Of a DNA stretch of 18,857 bases, positions 8,908 to 16,450 are shown in pieces. The translations under genes and the position numbers were made by a program. Under the pieces are notes generated by a model. It did no database searches and was not told the DNA's origin. It worked only from the letters and a program-made list of their open reading frames with translations. Numbering within the stretch: position 1 is the first letter of the stretch; each line of letters begins with the position of its first letter. Origin of the DNA: an uncultured Paracoccaceae bacterium (GTDB lineage: Bacteria > Pseudomonadota > Alphaproteobacteria > Rhodobacterales > Rhodobacteraceae); the NCBI GenBank assembly GCA_937132145.1, contig CAKZNY010000174.1, positions 1 through 18,857 of the forward strand, in the 5' to 3' direction.

Positions 8908-8939
8908 AAAAAAGGCCCGTCATTTGGCGGGCCTTTTTT
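8908..8939. terminator. Bidirectional intrinsic terminator between converging operons
   Basis: AAAAAAGGCCCG (8908-8919) is the exact reverse complement of CGGGCCTTTTTT (8928-8939), with an eight-base loop. The T-run follows the stem on both strands. It therefore terminates the plus-strand xdh/importer operon (stop at 8888) and can also stop minus-strand transcription leaving the gene at 9000-9512. Confidence 0.92.
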
Positions 8940-8999
8940 GGTATTTGTACTATGTCAGTACAGCGGTCGCGTTCAATCTGGTGAACAGAGCCAAGAAAC

Positions 9000-9512
9000 C
9001 TATTTGTTTTCAAGGAAATGGTAAGCCTCAATAATAGTCGCGGTCAGCCCATCAAAAAAGCCCGGCACACTGACATCTATAAGGCCTGCGGGTGCGTGCG
9101 CTTCATCGGCGATGATGTCTTCGGTTGGTTTCACAACAATAAGAGTGCTTGGGGCCTTGAGCAACTCCCGATAACTCGCGCCCTTTCCATGCTTCAGCAC
9201 GTTGATCGCCAGATAATACTGGTGGACCCTATCGGCGAGGTCAGTTTGTCCAGCCGCCAACAGCAGTGATTTCAATTTGCGTGAGAACGGGCCTCGTCTA
9301 AAGTGGTGCTGCATCCGCGCTTCGAAAAGAGTGAATATATCAATCGCGGCCAATTCAAGCGCTACAGTCGCAGCGCGAAGTTCTTCTACTTGGGCTTCAG
9401 ACCCGTTTTGCCCGTCCATAAGTATCAGAACTTCGGAAATGCGATCTTTGGATATCTTTGCATTGGCTCGCGCCGCCGCAACCAATTCAAGTACGCTCTG
9501 TGAAGTTGCCAT
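9000..9512 (-). CDS. Hypothetical protein, 170 residues, predicted mostly helical
   Basis: I do not recognise this family. The protein is soluble, with no signal peptide or membrane segment. It looks largely alpha-helical through about residue 110 (for example SVLELVAAARANAKISKD and LELAAIDIFTLFEARM), then has a conserved-looking stretch NVLKHGKGASYREL, a short beta-like part (TLIVVKP) and an acidic, likely helical C-terminus. Helical bundles with a Lys-His-Gly loop recall HEPN-like proteins, but no RxxxxxH catalytic motif is evident, so no function is assigned. The start at 9512 is supported by AAGGAG eight bases upstream on the minus strand. A hand count over 9001-9300 gives about 51% G+C, below sampled neighbouring rows (about 57% and 65%), a mild hint of separate ancestry. 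It ends with TAG at 9000-9002. Confidence 0.72.
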   Translation of the reverse strand: MATSQSVLELVAAARANAKISKDRISEVLILMDGQNGSEAQVEELRAATVALELAAIDIFTLFEARMQHHFRRGPFSRKLKSLLLAAGQTDLADRVHQYYLAINVLKHGKGASYRELLKAPSTLIVVKPTEDIIADEAHAPAGLIDVSVPGFFDGLTATIIEAYHFLENK

Positions 9513-9545
9513 CAGTCATTCTCCTTAAGGTACACCTCCCTTAAG

Positions 9546-9577
9546 CCATGCGGCTAGGAATGATAGTGGCCGCATGG
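9546..9577. repeat. Nine-base inverted repeat upstream of the hypothetical gene
   Basis: CCATGCGGC (9546-9554) and GCCGCATGG (9569-9577) are perfect inverted copies separated by 14 bases. The repeat lies 34-65 bases upstream of the start at 9512. It could be an operator or the first hairpin of an RNA switch, because its right arm is shared with the terminator-like hairpin at 9568-9604. Confidence 0.55.
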
Positions 9578-9610
9578 ATTAATTCGGTTCGGTTTGGTGC
9601 GGCCTTTTTT
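9568..9610 (+). terminator. Terminator-like hairpin on the plus strand with no obvious plus-strand gene
   Basis: GGCCGCA (9568-9574) pairs with TGCGGCC (9598-9604) and is followed by six Ts (9605-9610), the form of an intrinsic terminator reading rightward. The loop is long (23 bases), which weakens the call. It abuts the stop of the minus-strand MFS gene (9612). No plus-strand gene precedes it. Confidence 0.45.
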
Positions 9611-9611
9611 G

Positions 9612-10841
9612 TTACTCGGCCGGTTTTGCGGAGGTGCCCCAAATCCGTTTGGCTATCATGAACAGCAGTACCATCGCCGATATTTCTAATACGGACGCCG
9701 CAAGGAAGGGGGCGCCGGGCAGGTAGTAGGGTGCGTCGCTCGTCGTGAAGTACTTGAAGATGCTGGTCATCGTGATCGGGCTTAGGATCAACGCGATGCC
9801 GGTGACGGAGGCAAAAATCCCTTGCAGTTCGCCTTGTGCGTTGTCGTCCACAAGTCTGGACATGATGCCTTGCAGGGCAGGGCCTGCGACCGCGCCGAGC
9901 GTCATTAGGGGCATTAGGGCAAACAACATCCAGACCTCGCCAAGGAATGCCACGAGGATAAAGACGACAAAGTTCAGGCCCATGCCCCACATCGCGGTTC
10001 GCATCTCGCCCAGCTTCGGGATGATCGTGCGGATCAATCCGCCTTGGACCAGCGCCATGAAAAATCCGAAAGTGGCCAGTGATGCGCCAATCATTTTGGG
10101 GGAGAAGTCGAAGCGCTCGATAGTGTAATAGCTCCAGATTGACGGGTAGACTTGATGCGAAATTGTGAAGATCAGAAACACAACGACCAGGCTGGTCAGG
10201 TGCGGGATCTTGCGAATGGAGATGAGCGCGCCAAGCGGGTTTGCGCGGCCCCAGTCAAACGTGCGACGTTTGGATTTTGCGAGGGTCTCGGGCAAGATAA
10301 AGTAGCCAAGGGTTGCGTTTGCAAAGGCGACAACGGCGGCGGCCATGAAGGGAACGCGCGGCCCGATTTCACCGAGGAAACCCCCGATGGCTGGGCCGAT
10401 GATGAAACCAGCGCCGAAAGCCGCACCGATCAAGCCGAAGTTTGCGGCTCGTTTTTCGGGGGCGGAAATGTCGGCGATATAGGCGGAGGCGGTTGAAAAC
10501 GTGGCCCCTGTTATGCCCGCGATAACGCGACCTGCGAACAACCACCAGATCGTTCCGGCAAGGCTTAGAAGGATGTAATCAAAACCCATCGCAACCAGCG
10601 AGATCAGCAAGACCGGACGGCGGCCAAAACGGTCCGACAGGTTTCCCAGTGTCGGCCCCATGAAAAACTGCATTACGGCGTAAGTTGTCGCCAAAACCCC
10701 GCCCCAAAGCGCGGCAGAGCTGATAGAGCCGCCGGTTAGTTCGGCAATCAGGTTCGGCATCACAGGCAGGATCAGGCCAATTCCGATGGAATTGAGCATC
10801 ATTGTGATGATGATAAAAATGAATGGAAGGCGTGCTTTCAT
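9612..10841 (-). CDS. MFS transporter, DHA1/TCR-Tet-like drug exporter family
   Basis: A 409-residue inner-membrane protein with about 12 hydrophobic segments. MFS motif A is GNLSDRFGRRPV (66-77) between helices 2 and 3. A motif-C-like glycine-rich stretch GAAFGAGFIIGPAIGG (139-154) lies in helix 5, diagnostic of proton-driven antiporters. FAGRVIAGITGAT near 102-114 and the overall pattern match the TCR/Tet group, whose members export tetracycline or other small molecules; the actual substrate is unknown. The start was set at the ATG at 10841 (MKARLPFIF), which has GGGAG at 10851-10855. An in-frame ATG at 10877 would place a perfect palindrome inside the coding region and lacks a ribosome-binding site. 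It lies 106 bases after glmS on the same strand and could be co-transcribed or have its own promoter. Confidence 0.9.
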   Translation of the reverse strand: MKARLPFIFIIITMMLNSIGIGLILPVMPNLIAELTGGSISSAALWGGVLATTYAVMQFFMGPTLGNLSDRFGRRPVLLISLVAMGFDYILLSLAGTIWWLFAGRVIAGITGATFSTASAYIADISAPEKRAANFGLIGAAFGAGFIIGPAIGGFLGEIGPRVPFMAAAVVAFANATLGYFILPETLAKSKRRTFDWGRANPLGALISIRKIPHLTSLVVVFLIFTISHQVYPSIWSYYTIERFDFSPKMIGASLATFGFFMALVQGGLIRTIIPKLGEMRTAMWGMGLNFVVFILVAFLGEVWMLFALMPLMTLGAVAGPALQGIMSRLVDDNAQGELQGIFASVTGIALILSPITMTSIFKYFTTSDAPYYLPGAPFLAASVLEISAMVLLFMIAKRIWGTSAKPAE

Positions 10842-10859
10842 CCCGTAGAACTCCCGATT

Positions 10860-10877
10860 ATGAGGCTTGGGCCTCAT
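10860..10877. promoter_or_regulatory. Perfect palindrome in the MFS leader, possible repressor operator
   Basis: ATGAGGC (10860-10866) and GCCTCAT (10871-10877) form a seven-base inverted repeat with a four-base centre. It begins 19 bases upstream of the MFS start codon and just downstream of a candidate promoter. The position is what one expects for a TetR- or MarR-type operator over the transcription start, but no regulator gene adjoins it. It could also be an mRNA hairpin. Confidence 0.45.
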
Positions 10878-10892
10878 TCCGGGCCGTTGCGC

Positions 10893-10923
10893 ATTATTAA
10901 GGGCATTCCACGCTGCTCCACAA
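10893..10923 (-). promoter_or_regulatory. Weak candidate promoter for the MFS gene
   Basis: On the minus strand TTGTGG (10923-10918) is followed after 17 bases by TTAATA (10900-10895), or after 19 bases by AATAAT (10898-10893). The match to sigma-70 boxes is partial. It gains some weight because the palindrome at 10860-10877 would lie around the transcription start. Confidence 0.25.
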
Positions 10924-10947
10924 GCCCTTTACAAGGGGATGTGACCT

Positions 10948-12771
10948 TTATTCCACCGTCACCGATTTTGCCAAATTGCGCGGCTGGTCCACATCGGTGC
11001 CCTTTTCGACAGCGGTATGGTAGGCCAGCAATTGTGCGGGCACCGCGTATACAATCGGGGCGATGAACGGGTTCACTTTGGGCATGACAATCGTGCGCCA
11101 GACACCATCGGACGCTTTGGCCGCGCCTTCTTCGTCGGTGATTAGCAAAACCTTGCCGCCGCGTGCCATAACCTCTTCCATGTTGGAGACGGTTTTTTCG
11201 AACAATCCGCCGCTGGGGGCGAATACAATCACCGGAACCGTATCATCGACCAAGGCGATGGGGCCGTGTTTCAGTTCGCCGCTCGGGAAGCCTTCGGCGT
11301 GGATATAGCTGAGTTCTTTAAGTTTTAGCGCGCCCTCCAAGGCCAGCGGGAACAAGGGGCCGCGGCCAAGGAAAAGGATGTCCTGTGCTTTGGCCAAATC
11401 GCGGCTGGCGTTGTTCAACTCGGGGCTGGTTTTGATGGCTTCAGCGATCAGGCGGGGGGCGCTCATCAACGCATCGATCAGGCGTTTTTCTTCGGCGTGA
11501 TCAATGGTTCCGTGTTGACGACCTGCCAGAATGGCGAGGCAGGCAAGGACGGTCAGCTGGCAGGTGAACGCTTTGGTCGAGGCGACCGAGATTTCGGGGC
11601 CCGCCATGATCGGCAAGCTGAAATCGGCCTCGCGACTGATGGAGCTTTCGGCGACATTCACCACCGCAATAATGCTGGCAGCCTTGCCCTGCACGTATCG
11701 AAGGGCTGCCAGAGTGTCGGCGGTTTCGCCAGACTGGCTGATGAACATCACGCATTCGCGGCCGTTCATGGGGGGGTCGCGGTAACGAAACTCGCTTGCT
11801 ACATCGATTTCAACCGGGATGCGCGCGACTTGTTCGAACCAGTATTTAGCGACGCTACAGGCGTAATGAGCGGTGCCGCAGGCGACCAGAACAATGCGGT
11901 CGAACTTGCTGAAATCTATATCGGCTTCGGGCAGGTTGATGGCTGTGCGCTCGGGGTTCAGGTAATGCGACAGGGCGAAGGCGGTGACGGAGGGTTGCTC
12001 GTGAATTTCCTTGAGCATGAAGTGGCGGTGTTCCCCCTTATCGACCATGATCTGGTCAACGTTTACGATGCGGATCGCGCGGTCCGCCGGATTGCCTAGC
12101 GCGTCAAAAATATCAACGCCAGCGCGGGTCAGAACGGCCCAGTCGCCCTCTTCAAGGTAGGTAATCCGGTTGGTCATAGGGGCCAGCGCCATCGCATCGG
12201 AGCCGATGAACATCTCGCCGTCCCCATGTCCGATGGCCAATGGCGAGCCGCGACGGGCGGCGATCAGCAGGTCATCCTCGCCCTCAAACAAAAACGCGAG
12301 CGCAAAAGCCCCTGTGAGACGGGTAAGGGTGGCAGCTACTGCGTCTTGCGGGCTTTTGCCACCGGCGATGTAATTCGCGCAAAGCTGGGCGACGACTTCG
12401 GTGTCGGTCTCGGATCTGAAATTCACACCTTTGGCGGTCAGCTCGTCGCGCAGTTCGCGGAAGTTTTCGATGATGCCGTTATGCACTACAGCGACGGATC
12501 CCGCGACGTGCGGGTGGGCGTTCGCCTTGGTGGCCGCCCCGTGGGTTGCCCAGCGGGTATGGCCGATGCCGGATTTCCCGTTGATAGGGTCGGCGTTAAT
12601 CACGTTAACCAGTTCGGAGAGCTTGCCAACCGCGCGGCGGCAGGTAAGTACGCCAGCATCCAGCGTGGCGATGCCGGCGCTGTCGTAACCGCGATATTCA
12701 AGCCGCTGAAGGGTTTCGATGATCCTGGGCGATGCCTCGGTTTTTCCAAGAACGCCAATAATTCCACACAT
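10948..12771 (-). CDS. glmS: Glutamine--fructose-6-phosphate aminotransferase (isomerizing), GlmS
   Basis: A 607-residue cytoplasmic enzyme converting fructose-6-phosphate and glutamine to glucosamine-6-phosphate, the first committed step to UDP-GlcNAc for peptidoglycan and lipopolysaccharide. The glutaminase domain opens with MCGIIG, whose Cys2 becomes the N-terminal nucleophile after Met removal. It also has GHTRWATHG and VVHNGIIENFRELRDEL. Two SIS sugar-isomerase domains follow, with CGTAHYACSVAKYWFE, ISQSGETADTL, STKAFTCQL and HAEGFPSGELKHGP, ending in the hallmark LAKSVTVE. The start at 12771 is required by Cys2 and supported by AGGAG (12778-12782); a longer reading to 12963 would bury Cys2 and is rejected. 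glmU is not adjacent in this window. Confidence 0.97.
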   Translation of the reverse strand: MCGIIGVLGKTEASPRIIETLQRLEYRGYDSAGIATLDAGVLTCRRAVGKLSELVNVINADPINGKSGIGHTRWATHGAATKANAHPHVAGSVAVVHNGIIENFRELRDELTAKGVNFRSETDTEVVAQLCANYIAGGKSPQDAVAATLTRLTGAFALAFLFEGEDDLLIAARRGSPLAIGHGDGEMFIGSDAMALAPMTNRITYLEEGDWAVLTRAGVDIFDALGNPADRAIRIVNVDQIMVDKGEHRHFMLKEIHEQPSVTAFALSHYLNPERTAINLPEADIDFSKFDRIVLVACGTAHYACSVAKYWFEQVARIPVEIDVASEFRYRDPPMNGRECVMFISQSGETADTLAALRYVQGKAASIIAVVNVAESSISREADFSLPIMAGPEISVASTKAFTCQLTVLACLAILAGRQHGTIDHAEEKRLIDALMSAPRLIAEAIKTSPELNNASRDLAKAQDILFLGRGPLFPLALEGALKLKELSYIHAEGFPSGELKHGPIALVDDTVPVIVFAPSGGLFEKTVSNMEEVMARGGKVLLITDEEGAAKASDGVWRTIVMPKVNPFIAPIVYAVPAQLLAYHTAVEKGTDVDQPRNLAKSVTVE

Positions 12772-12811
12772 GTTCTTCTCCTGCCAGAGCCTCTGTCGGG
12801 CTTTCCCACTG

Positions 12812-12840
12812 TTTATGCTGATGCGGGGGCGTGGTTTCAA
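12812..12840 (-). promoter_or_regulatory. Candidate sigma-70 promoter for glmS
   Basis: On the minus strand TTGAAA (12840-12835) and CATAAA (12817-12812) are separated by exactly 17 bases. Transcription would start near 12805, leaving a leader of about 35 bases before the ATG at 12771. The -10 box matches four of six consensus bases. Confidence 0.42.
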
Positions 12841-12861
12841 TACCAATCTTCCGGTTGAAAC
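12834..12861. repeat. Inverted repeat overlapping the putative glmS -35 box
   Basis: GTTTCAA (12834-12840) and TTGAAAC (12855-12861) are perfect inverted copies with a 14-base spacer. One arm contains the candidate -35 hexamer, so a dimeric regulator bound here would be well placed to control glmS. No regulator gene is nearby. Confidence 0.4.
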
Positions 12862-12897
12862 AGCATTGACACAAAGTGTGACAAGCGAGTTGTCGGG

Positions 12898-12923
12898 CAC
12901 TAAACCACTGAACCGATTTAGTG
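12898..12923. repeat. Second inverted repeat upstream of glmS
   Basis: CACTAAA (12898-12904) and TTTAGTG (12917-12923) are inverted copies with a 12-base spacer. A nested pair CCACT/AGTGG overlaps it. A short GACAA/TTGTC pair lies between this element and the 12834-12861 repeat. The 239-base gap 12772-13010 otherwise holds only the glmS promoter candidate and the terminator of the fad operon. Confidence 0.4.
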
Positions 12924-12961
12924 GAATGGAATTCCGCATCCAATCCCGTGTATTTAGCCAC

Positions 12962-12993
12962 AAAAAAGGGCCGCGAGAATATCGCAGCCCTTT
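12962..12993 (-). terminator. Intrinsic terminator of the beta-oxidation operon
   Basis: On the minus strand GGGCTGCGA (12990-12982), a five-base loop, TCGCGGCCC (12976-12968) and six Ts (12967-12962) form a nine-pair stem with one G-U pair and a T-run. It lies about 20 bases after the stop of the FadJ-type gene at 13011. Confidence 0.9.
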
Positions 12994-13010
12994 GAGCTTT
13001 CAGTTTTGGG

Positions 13011-15212
13011 TTAAGCGGCTTTGGCATCCACCCCGAAGCGGCCGTAGAAGCTCTCGCCTTTTTCGGCCATCTCGACCAGCAGGGCGGGGGCTTTGAACCG
13101 CTCACCGCAGGTTTCGGCAAGGCGATCACAAATCTCGACAGCCTTAGTCGCACCCAGAATATCCAGCCAGCTGAACGGCCCACCGGACCACGGCATGAAG
13201 CCCCAACCAAGGATCGCGCCAACGTCGCCTTCGCGGATGTCTTCCAGCACACCTTCTTCAAGGGCGCGCACGGCTTCCAGTGTTTGCACCATCGCTAGGC
13301 GGTGTTTCACGTCGGTGAAATCGGGTTGATCATCCGCATGCGGCCAATTTTCCTCAAGACCTTCCCAAAGGCCCGTCCGCTTGCCCTTTTCGTTGTAGTT
13401 ATAGAAACCGGACAGGGATTTGCGGCCCAGACGCCCCTCGTCGAACAGCTTGAACAGAACCTCGTCGCCGCTGCTATTGTATGCATCGCCCATGGCGGCC
13501 TTGGTGGCTTTGGCAATCTTGACGCCCAGATCAATCGAGGTCTCGTCGTTCAGCTGCAACGGTCCCAGCGGGAACCCGAGCTGTCTGGCCGCACTCTCGA
13601 TCACCGAAGGGATAACGCCCTCGCGCACCATGGTCAGGCCCTCGTTGATGTAGGGAATGATGCACCGGTTAGCATAAAAGAACCGCGCATCGTTAACCAC
13701 GATTGGGGTTTTGCGGATTTGCCGCACGAAATCGAGCGACTTGGCAACCGCCTTATCCCCCGTCTTCGCCCCCTTGATGATTTCCACCAGAGCCATGCGA
13801 TCCACAGGGCTGAAGAAGTGGATGCCGATGAAATTCTCGGCATTCCGGCTGGCCTTCGCCAGTTCGGAAATCGGCAGGGTGGAGGTGTTGGTGGCGAAAA
13901 TCGCGTCTGAATCCAGCTGCGCCTCGGCCAGTTTGGTGACCTCGGCCTTGATGCCAACATCCTCGAACACGGCCTCAACGATCAAATCGCAGCCTTTCAG
14001 GTCTTCGTATTTGGTGGTGGCGAGCACACGGCCAAGAACGGTAGCCGCCGCTTCCGGCGTGGTTTTCTTACGCTTGATCCCTCCAGCCAGTATACCCTCC
14101 ACATGGGCTTTACCTTTGTCGGCGGCGGTTTGTTCGCGGTCGAGAAGGACCACCTCAATTCCGGCCATCGCTGACACATACGCCACCCCCGCGCCCATCA
14201 TGCCTGCGCCCAGAATGCCAACCTTTTTCACCGATTGGTCTTCGACGTCAGGCCGCACGGCGCCTTTTTCAAGCGCGTTTTTGCTGATGAATAACGAGCG
14301 GATCATGGCACTGGAACTTGGGTTCATCAGAACCGATGTGAACCATCGCGCCTCGATCCTCAAAGCCGTATCAAAGGGCACCAAAGCCCCTTCATAGATC
14401 GCCGATAGCATCGCTTTGGCCGCAGGATAAACCCCTTGGGTCTTGCCATGCACCATCGCGGATGCCCCGACGAACATCATATAGCCAGCCGGATGATAGG
14501 GCGCACCGCCGGGGAATTTATAGCCCTTGGTATCCCACGGCTTCACAATATCGGCGTCCGTTGCGTTCAGAACCCATTCCTTGGCGCGCGAGAGCAGCTC
14601 GTCCGCCGGAACAACCTCGTCGATCACGCCCGCCGCTTTGGATTTCGCAGGCGGCAGCATTTTGCCCTCAAACAACAGCGGCGAGGCGGCCATAAGCCCA
14701 AGCATACGGATCAGCCGCGTTGTACCACCAGCACCGGGGAAAATCCCGATCAGAATTTCCGGCAGACCAATCTTGGCCTTTGGGTTGTCCGCCACAAACC
14801 GGCGATGGCAGGCCAGACCGATTTCCGTGCCGATACCCGCCGCCGTGCCGGGGCTGGCCCAAGCAACAGGTTTGCCGCCTTTGTTTGTCTTGGCGTCCAT
14901 GCCTGCGCGCTCCAGCTTACGCAAAATCCGGTGGCCTTCCATGGTGAAGTTGAACAGCCCCTCGGCCGGGTTTTCACCAGCTTCGGCGCGGATTTTGCCA
15001 AGCACGTTCAGGTCCATGCCGCCCGCGAAATCGCGTTTGGCCGAAGTTATGATGATGCCTTTCACGGAATCATCCGCCAAAGCGTCATCCACCATGCTGT
15101 CGAATAAGGCGAACCCGTCGCGGGACATTACGTTCATGGATTTGTCCGGCACATCCCACGTGATCGTGGCCACACCGTCGGAATCCACTGCGTATTTGAA
15201 ATCTTTAGTCAT
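13011..15212 (-). CDS. fadJ: FadJ/FadB-type enoyl-CoA hydratase / 3-hydroxyacyl-CoA dehydrogenase
   Basis: A 733-residue bifunctional beta-oxidation enzyme that hydrates trans-2-enoyl-CoA and oxidises L-3-hydroxyacyl-CoA with NAD+. The N-terminal crotonase domain (~1-200) has the oxyanion-hole segment AKRDFAGGMDLN and the probable catalytic glutamates Glu130 (GTEIGLACH) and Glu152 (LPEILIGIFPGAGG). The dehydrogenase domain starts at VGILGAGMMGAG (331-342), a Rossmann NAD-binding loop. It continues with TNTSTLPISELA and the catalytic HFFSPV (His465), then C-terminal dehydrogenase repeats including NDARFFYANR. The start at 15212 has GAGGG overlapping the upstream stop; an in-frame start at 15269 lies inside the thiolase gene and is rejected. 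The thiolase gene is 10 bases upstream, forming the usual hydratase/dehydrogenase-thiolase pair. The FadJ versus FadB label is not resolved by sequence alone. Confidence 0.95.
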   Translation of the reverse strand: MTKDFKYAVDSDGVATITWDVPDKSMNVMSRDGFALFDSMVDDALADDSVKGIIITSAKRDFAGGMDLNVLGKIRAEAGENPAEGLFNFTMEGHRILRKLERAGMDAKTNKGGKPVAWASPGTAAGIGTEIGLACHRRFVADNPKAKIGLPEILIGIFPGAGGTTRLIRMLGLMAASPLLFEGKMLPPAKSKAAGVIDEVVPADELLSRAKEWVLNATDADIVKPWDTKGYKFPGGAPYHPAGYMMFVGASAMVHGKTQGVYPAAKAMLSAIYEGALVPFDTALRIEARWFTSVLMNPSSSAMIRSLFISKNALEKGAVRPDVEDQSVKKVGILGAGMMGAGVAYVSAMAGIEVVLLDREQTAADKGKAHVEGILAGGIKRKKTTPEAAATVLGRVLATTKYEDLKGCDLIVEAVFEDVGIKAEVTKLAEAQLDSDAIFATNTSTLPISELAKASRNAENFIGIHFFSPVDRMALVEIIKGAKTGDKAVAKSLDFVRQIRKTPIVVNDARFFYANRCIIPYINEGLTMVREGVIPSVIESAARQLGFPLGPLQLNDETSIDLGVKIAKATKAAMGDAYNSSGDEVLFKLFDEGRLGRKSLSGFYNYNEKGKRTGLWEGLEENWPHADDQPDFTDVKHRLAMVQTLEAVRALEEGVLEDIREGDVGAILGWGFMPWSGGPFSWLDILGATKAVEICDRLAETCGERFKAPALLVEMAEKGESFYGRFGVDAKAA

Positions 15213-15222
15213 GATTATTCCC

Positions 15223-16434
15223 TCACACGCGTTCAATAATAGTTGCCGCACCCATGCCGGATGCAACACACAAGGTAGCCAGCGCGGTGCCTTTGCCAGA
15301 GCGCTCCAGCTCGTCCAGCGCCGTTCCGATGATCATCGCGCCAGTTGCGCCCAGCGGGTGGCCCATGGCGATCGCGCCGCCGTTGACGTTGATGTCGTCG
15401 TGGCTGACGTTGAAGGCTTGCATGAAACGCAGAACGACGGCGGCGAAGGCCTCGTTCACCTCGAACAGGTCGATGTCGCTGATGTTCATACCTGCCTCGC
15501 GCAGGATTTTTTCGGTGACAGGAACGGGCCCGGTCAGGTTGATCGTCGGGTCCGTACCAATCTTGGCCGTCGCGCGGATAAGGGCGCGGGGTTTAAGCCC
15601 GTGCGCCTCGCCGAACTCTTTGGAACCAACGAGGATCGCCGCCGCACCATCCACAATACCCGACGAATTCCCCGCGTGATGCACGTGGTTAATCTTCTCT
15701 AGATGTGGGTATTTCAACATGGCAACAGCGTCAAACCCGGGCATAATCTCGCCCATTTCCTTGAATGCAGGACGAAGCGCGCCGAGCGACTGCATATCCG
15801 TCTTCGGGCGCATGTATTCGTCTTTATCCAGAATGGTCAGGCCGTTCCGGTCTTTGATGGTGATAACCGACTTGTCGAACCGCCCCTCGTCCCAAGCCAT
15901 AGCCGCGCGTTTCTGGGATTCAACGGCATAGGCATCCACATCGTCACGGCTGAAACCATATTCGGTGGCGATAATATCGGCCGAGATACCTTGCGGCACG
16001 AAATAGGTTTTCATCGCCAACTCGGGATCCACGGCAATCGCGGCCCCGTCGGCGCCCATGACCACACGACCCATCATCTCGACCCCACCGGCAACATAGG
16101 CAGTACCGGCCCCGCCGCGCACTTGATTGGCGGCAAGGTTGGTGGCCTCCATCGCCGAGGCGCAGAAACGGTTGATCGACAGGCCCGGCACGCTTTCGGC
16201 GTAATCCGACAGCAGAACGGCGGAGCGGGCAAGGCATCCGCCTTGCTCCATCACTTGGGTCACGTTGCCCCAGATCACGTCTTCCAACGCTTCGGTTTTG
16301 AGATTGTTACGGGTTGCCAGTTCGTTCAAAATATTGGCGGAAAGCCGCACGGAAGTCACCTCGTGCAGCGAGCCATCTTTACGCCCCTTGCCACGCGGGC
16401 TGCGGATCGCGTCATAAATATAAGCTTCGGTCAT
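15223..16434 (-). CDS. fadA: Acetyl-CoA C-acyltransferase (thiolase)
   Basis: A 403-residue thiolase-superfamily enzyme that cleaves 3-ketoacyl-CoA with CoA to acetyl-CoA and a shortened acyl-CoA. The active-site set is complete: nucleophilic Cys91 in RFCASAM, NEAFA (327-331), His359 in GGAIAMGHPLGATGA, and the acid/base Cys389 in CVASGMGA. The VHHAGNSSGIVDGAAA segment is typical. Start ATG at 16434 is preceded by AAAGGA at good distance. It sits between a GST-like gene (16 bases upstream) and the FadJ-type gene (10 bases downstream), which points to a degradative thiolase rather than one for polyhydroxybutyrate synthesis. Confidence 0.95.
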   Translation of the reverse strand: MTEAYIYDAIRSPRGKGRKDGSLHEVTSVRLSANILNELATRNNLKTEALEDVIWGNVTQVMEQGGCLARSAVLLSDYAESVPGLSINRFCASAMEATNLAANQVRGGAGTAYVAGGVEMMGRVVMGADGAAIAVDPELAMKTYFVPQGISADIIATEYGFSRDDVDAYAVESQKRAAMAWDEGRFDKSVITIKDRNGLTILDKDEYMRPKTDMQSLGALRPAFKEMGEIMPGFDAVAMLKYPHLEKINHVHHAGNSSGIVDGAAAILVGSKEFGEAHGLKPRALIRATAKIGTDPTINLTGPVPVTEKILREAGMNISDIDLFEVNEAFAAVVLRFMQAFNVSHDDINVNGGAIAMGHPLGATGAMIIGTALDELERSGKGTALATLCVASGMGAATIIERV

Positions 16435-16450
16435 GTTGTGTCCTTTAATT

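Noticed and set aside
9487..9519. Ten-codon minus-strand ORF overlapping the hypothetical gene start
   Set aside because: Its ATG is only one base from AAGGAG, too close for initiation; the ATG at 9512 is better placed.
10842..10877. Upstream ATG adding 12 residues to the MFS protein
   Set aside because: There is no ribosome-binding site, it would overlap a perfect palindrome, and the internal ATG has GGGAG at proper distance and starts the typical N-terminus.
10924..10938. Short hairpin (CCCTT/AAGGG) just after glmS as a terminator
   Set aside because: Five-pair stem without a T-run on the minus strand; not enough for an intrinsic terminator.
12772..12963. 64-residue N-terminal extension of GlmS
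   Set aside because: GlmS needs Cys2 exposed after Met removal; MCGIIG at 12771 has its own ribosome-binding site, and the extension covers a promoter-like region with inverted repeats.
14527..15702. Plus-strand open frame of 391 codons opposite the FadJ and thiolase genes
   Set aside because: It spans two well-supported minus-strand genes and their junction and has no ribosome-binding site or domain; shadow frame.
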